Assembly (NCBI GenBank): GCA_958426095.1
Contig: CATZYB010000012.1
Location: forward strand, 1-25,795
Origin: an uncultured Lachnospiraceae bacterium
GTDB taxonomy: Bacteria > Bacillota > Clostridia > Lachnospirales > Lachnospiraceae
Direction of reading: 5' to 3'
Length of the DNA stretch: 25,795 nt
Part shown: piece by piece, positions 23,284-25,795 of the stretch
Numbering within the stretch: the first letter of the stretch is position 1
Layout: each line of letters opens with the position of its first letter
The notes under the pieces: generated by a model
Database searches by the model: none
What the model was told of the DNA's origin: nothing
The model's input: only the letters and a program-made list of their open reading frames with translations
Translations under genes and position numbers: made by a program

Positions 23284-23658
23284 TTAATATCCGGCTATGA
23301 CCCGCGCATACTCTTTTGGACGATAATTCTCAATATATTTCTGGTGCTGTTCTTCTTTCAGACAATAACAAATCATGCAGGAAAGCCTTTCTCTGACGGC
23401 CTTTCTCAAACGATGATTGCCATCCAGCAAGAGATAGTGTCCTCCTGCGATCTCCGCCAATACGCAAGGCTTTTTCAAATCCGTCTCCATGGCATATGTT
23501 TCATTGACGAAAGCCTCCTGATTTTCCCGTGCCAGAACATCTGTATCCACCAAACGAAGTTCAAAGTCCCCTGGATGATTTTCAATTGCTTTCAACATCG
23601 AATCCACATCCCAGATCAACATTCCGTTATCTGTTGCAAAAAAATATCTCTGTCTCAT
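23284..23658 (-). CDS. Small ParB/Srx-fold-like protein of unknown function
   Basis: A 124-residue protein. The one recognisable feature is HYLLLDGNHRLRKAVRE (about 74-90), with D79-G80-N81-H82-R83. A DGxHR-type motif is typical of ParB N-terminal/sulfiredoxin-fold domains, some of which hydrolyse nucleotides and some of which bind DNA or act as nucleases. There is no helix-turn-helix DNA-binding part and no signal peptide. I use the ATG at 23658, eight bases after GAGAGG; an ATG at 23682 has no ribosome site. It lies between the cyclophilin terminator and the trp promoter, so it is probably a single-gene unit. I do not know its function. Confidence 0.65.
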   Translation of the reverse strand: MRQRYFFATDNGMLIWDVDSMLKAIENHPGDFELRLVDTDVLARENQEAFVNETYAMETDLKKPCVLAEIAGGHYLLLDGNHRLRKAVRERLSCMICYCLKEEQHQKYIENYRPKEYARVIAGY

Positions 23659-23701
23659 CGCTCTAACCTCTCCTATCGTCATTTTTATCTGTCTAAAGAC
23701 A

Positions 23702-23740
23702 CAAAAAACCTGAGTTCCCGGCCTTTCGGGAAATCAGGTT
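23702..23740 (-). terminator. Intrinsic terminator of the peptide-use operon
   Basis: A 14-bp stem with one mismatch (23727-23740 pairing with 23707-23720, GC-rich near the loop) closes a 6-base loop. TTTTTT follows on the minus strand. It begins 9 bases after the cyclophilin stop codon and lies about 45 bp upstream of the ParB-like gene. Confidence 0.88.
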
Positions 23741-23749
23741 TCTTTTCTT

Positions 23750-24322
23750 TTATTTCCAGCACGGCGGCAGTTCCGGATTCGGAACGCGGACCGGCTCCGG
23801 ATAGATCTGTCCAAAAAGTTCCAGTTCTACCCTTTCAATAATCTGCGGCTCTACCGGGCGATTGACCTCCACTCCGGCGATTGGAAAATCTGTGACCGGA
23901 ACTGTGTCTGTTTTTTCCAGTCGATATATCTCATCCATACCTTCCAGCACTTTACCAAAAACCGGATAGATGCCTTTATGTTCCGGACAGTCTCTGAGCG
24001 GAAAAAAAAACTCGCAGCTGGCTAATCCGGCTTCTCCATAGCCGCCCATGGCCACAACTCCCGGATGAGAATCCAAAGGAACAACCTGTGGATTTAATTC
24101 AAATTCATTCGGAATTAAATACTGACACTCTTTTTTTCCAAAGGCTGTGTAGCTGATATCCACCCAGTTTCCCGGAACAATCCGTTCAATGGCATGATCG
24201 TCCATATAGCCTTTCGACGCCACATAAATAAAGCTGTTCACTGTATTCGGCGCCGATTCCGGCAAAAGCTCGATCACGATTTTTTTGCCGTTCTTCATAT
24301 GTAATGTTGCAATCGGATTCAT
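23750..24322 (-). CDS. Divergent cyclophilin-type peptidyl-prolyl isomerase
   Basis: A 190-residue cyclophilin-fold protein. Family landmarks are IVIELLPESAPNTVNSFIYVASKGYMD, HPGVVAMGGYG, EFFF and VFGKVLEGMDEIYRLE. The active-site region is degenerate. The usual FHRV is IERI (Arg47 kept, Phe and His lost), FMIQGGD is replaced by WVDISYT, and the Gln before FF is Glu104. It may have weak or no isomerase activity. There is no signal peptide, so it is cytoplasmic. The C-terminal ~40 residues, ending in a Pro-rich PEPVRVPNPELPPCWK, extend past the core. The ATG at 24322 has GGAG about nine bases upstream and lies 12 bp after the peptidase stop, so the two are co-transcribed. Confidence 0.88.
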   Translation of the reverse strand: MNPIATLHMKNGKKIVIELLPESAPNTVNSFIYVASKGYMDDHAIERIVPGNWVDISYTAFGKKECQYLIPNEFELNPQVVPLDSHPGVVAMGGYGEAGLASCEFFFPLRDCPEHKGIYPVFGKVLEGMDEIYRLEKTDTVPVTDFPIAGVEVNRPVEPQIIERVELELFGQIYPEPVRVPNPELPPCWK

Positions 24323-24334
24323 CTTATTAACTCC

Positions 24335-25411
24335 TTACCCGATAATCTCAAGTTCTTTGGAATAATGATTGAGAACTTCACAGCCGTCCTCTGTCACAAG
24401 TACGAGATCCTCCACCCGGACGCCTGTATCGTCTGTCAGATAAATTCCCGGTTCAATAGAAAAAATCATGCCCGGTTCTGCCTTCTGCTGATTTGTCGAA
24501 GATACATCGCCAAACTCATGCTCGCTAAACCCGATAAAATGTCCCAGCCGGTGATTAAAATTCGGGCCGTAACCCTCCGCACCGATCAAATCTCTTGCCG
24601 TTTTATCCAGTTCACACAACAAAATTCCCGGTTTGATTTTGGAAATAGCCGCCTCGTTGGCGCGGCGTACTGTATTATAAATATGACGATGGGTATCGCT
24701 TACTTCTTTAAAATAAAACGTCCGAGTCATATCTGAACAATATCCGTCTTTGATGCAGCCCACATCGAACAATACTGCATCGCCCGGTTTCACCACCGTA
24801 TCATCCGGTGCATGATGGGGATCGGCCGCATTGGCCCCAAAGGCTACCAAAGGCTCAAAAGAAAATCCATCGGCCCCCAGATTTAAATAAATCTGCAGCA
24901 TTTGATCCGCCGCCTCTTTTTCAGTAATACCCTCATGGATCAACTTCTTAAATTCGGCCATGGCCATATCATTAATATGGGAAGCTGTCCGCATTTTTTC
25001 CTGCTCATCCGTATCCTTCACGCCTCTTGTCGTATCCACGGCCAAAGATGCATTGACGAAGCCTTTAGCTGCTCCCATTTCCATCAATGGCAATAAAAAT
25101 CTTGCCTTTAATTCCTTATCCACACCAAGAGCCGTTTCTTTATCCACATATCCGGCCACAATGTCCATGGCCGGGTCTGTATCCGAATACCATACTTTTT
25201 CTACGCCGACCTCTTCCGGTACAGTAAATAATTTATTCAGGAAAAAAGCATGCTTTCCATCCGCCCGAAGTAAAAGTCCATAAAAACGCTCAAAAGGCGC
25301 TACGAACACATCCGTCAGATAGTAAATGGACATCGGATCCACGATCAGCATCTGAGTAAGTCCCATATCTTTTAATGCCGCCAAAATGCGGTCCACTCTG
25401 TTTTCTTTCAT
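24335..25411 (-). CDS. M24-family Xaa-Pro peptidase
   Basis: A 358-residue cytoplasmic metallopeptidase of the aminopeptidase P/prolidase type, which removes residues next to proline in peptides. The creatinase-like N-terminal domain covers about 1-130. The pita-bread catalytic domain has all five metal ligands: Asp216 (LFDVG), Asp227 (SDMTRT), His291 (LGHFIG), Glu320 (SIEPGIY) and Glu334 (RVEDL). Sequence alone does not separate aminopeptidase P from prolidase. The ATG at 25411 has GGAG about nine bases upstream. It starts 24 bp after the peptide ABC permease gene and precedes the cyclophilin by 12 bp. The context points to breakdown of imported proline-containing peptides. Confidence 0.94.
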   Translation of the reverse strand: MKENRVDRILAALKDMGLTQMLIVDPMSIYYLTDVFVAPFERFYGLLLRADGKHAFFLNKLFTVPEEVGVEKVWYSDTDPAMDIVAGYVDKETALGVDKELKARFLLPLMEMGAAKGFVNASLAVDTTRGVKDTDEQEKMRTASHINDMAMAEFKKLIHEGITEKEAADQMLQIYLNLGADGFSFEPLVAFGANAADPHHAPDDTVVKPGDAVLFDVGCIKDGYCSDMTRTFYFKEVSDTHRHIYNTVRRANEAAISKIKPGILLCELDKTARDLIGAEGYGPNFNHRLGHFIGFSEHEFGDVSSTNQQKAEPGMIFSIEPGIYLTDDTGVRVEDLVLVTEDGCEVLNHYSKELEIIG

Positions 25412-25435
25412 CGAAATATGCTCCTTTTATCTCAT

Positions 25436-25795
25436 TTAAAACTGTTTTCTGAGCTTCGGATCGAGAAGGTCTCTTAATCCGTCACCGATAAAGTTGGCGC
25501 CCACGGCCATCGTAAAAATAGCCAGTCCCGGGAACCCGGCCACCCAGAATTTATTAAAGTAATCCACACCGTCGGATACCATCATTCCCCATTCCGGTGT
25601 CGGCGGCGCAGAACCCAGCCCTAAAAAGCTCAACGTTGAAAACATCAAAATCTGATTACCGATATCGGTCGTCGCCATGATCAACACAGAACTGATACTG
25701 TTTGGAATGACTTCCTTCATCAAAATCCGCATTTTGGAAGCGCCCAGCGCCTCAGAAGCGGTGACATACTCATTTTCCTTCACACTTAAAACAAC
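25436..25795 (-). CDS. Peptide ABC transporter permease, DppC/OppC type (5' end cut off by window)
   Basis: The C-terminal ~119 residues of a binding-protein-dependent transport permease. The frame is open to the window edge, so the GTG at 25783 is not a real start. The EAA loop that contacts the ATPase is visible as EYVTASEALGASKMRILMKEVIPNS. It is followed by hydrophobic segments (SVLIMATTDIGNQILMFSTLSFLGLG and a later one) and the DppC/OppC ending GDGLRDLLDPKLRKQF. The motif GLGSAPPTPEWGMMVSDG is characteristic of the di/oligopeptide and nickel transporter group. The other transporter genes would lie beyond 25795. No ATPase gene follows the permease; an Xaa-Pro peptidase and a cyclophilin do. 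Confidence 0.93.
   Translation of the reverse strand, partial: VVLSVKENEYVTASEALGASKMRILMKEVIPNSISSVLIMATTDIGNQILMFSTLSFLGLGSAPPTPEWGMMVSDGVDYFNKFWVAGFPGLAIFTMAVGANFIGDGLRDLLDPKLRKQF

Noticed and set aside
23052..23841. Plus-strand frames across the T-box leader and the ParB-like gene
   Set aside because: They run through a structured leader RNA, a promoter and a terminator on the opposite strand and have no protein-like features.
1..25795. CRISPR array, tRNA, rRNA, transposase or prophage module
   Set aside because: No regularly spaced direct repeats, no tRNA-like cloverleaf or conserved rRNA sequence, and no recombinase, transposase or phage protein was recognised.

Overview
The window looks like chromosomal DNA from a spore-forming, low-to-mid-GC Clostridia species, most likely Lachnospiraceae. 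Supporting signs are an alpha/beta-type small acid-soluble spore protein, a DUF4364 regulator-like protein, a tig-clpP-clpX-lon-ysxC cluster, T-box control of the trp operon, TTG/GTG alternative starts and strong AGGAGG Shine-Dalgarno sites. The family assignment is inferred from gene content; no rRNA or other decisive marker is present. Most genes lie on the minus strand.

Layout. 2-1230 (+): the 3' part of a TIGR01212-type radical SAM protein, then a DUF4364 protein, ending at a bidirectional terminator. 1246-9132 (-): the protein quality-control run, transcribed tig, clpP, clpX, lon, ysxC, then a beta-CASP metallo-RNase whose ribosome site lies in the hairpin that follows ysxC. 9336-9560 (-): a SASP gene with a sigma-G-like promoter. 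9561-10205: a gene-free divergent region dominated by a ~265 bp imperfect palindrome. 10206-10649 (+): a CYTH-domain protein, convergent with a MATE transporter (10654-12000, -). 12115-12987 (-): a Met/Asp-rich lipoprotein.

13121-16315 (-): a fructose operon of 1-phosphofructokinase, a PTS EIIABC and an HPr. The HPr keeps the catalytic His15 but has Arg where the regulatory Ser46 should be. A 30-bp palindrome overlaps the promoter-like sequence in front of fruK. 16436-23271 (-): a complete tryptophan operon in the order trpEGDCFBA, with tightly overlapping genes, preceded by a consensus promoter and a tryptophan T-box leader with a UGG specifier. TrpE keeps the LLES feedback motif, so control acts on both transcription and enzyme. 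23284-23658 (-): a small ParB-fold-like protein of unknown role. 23750-25795 (-): the end of an oligopeptide ABC transporter (permease, cut by the window edge), an Xaa-Pro peptidase and a divergent cyclophilin, suggesting uptake and breakdown of proline-containing peptides.

Most genes are ordinary core metabolism. The points most worth a second look are the long palindrome at about 9676-9946, the Ser46-less HPr, the hairpin that sequesters the ribosome site of the metallo-RNase gene, the palindrome at the fru promoter, and the divergent cyclophilin. I saw no CRISPR array, tRNA, rRNA, transposase or prophage gene, and no clear new multi-gene system.
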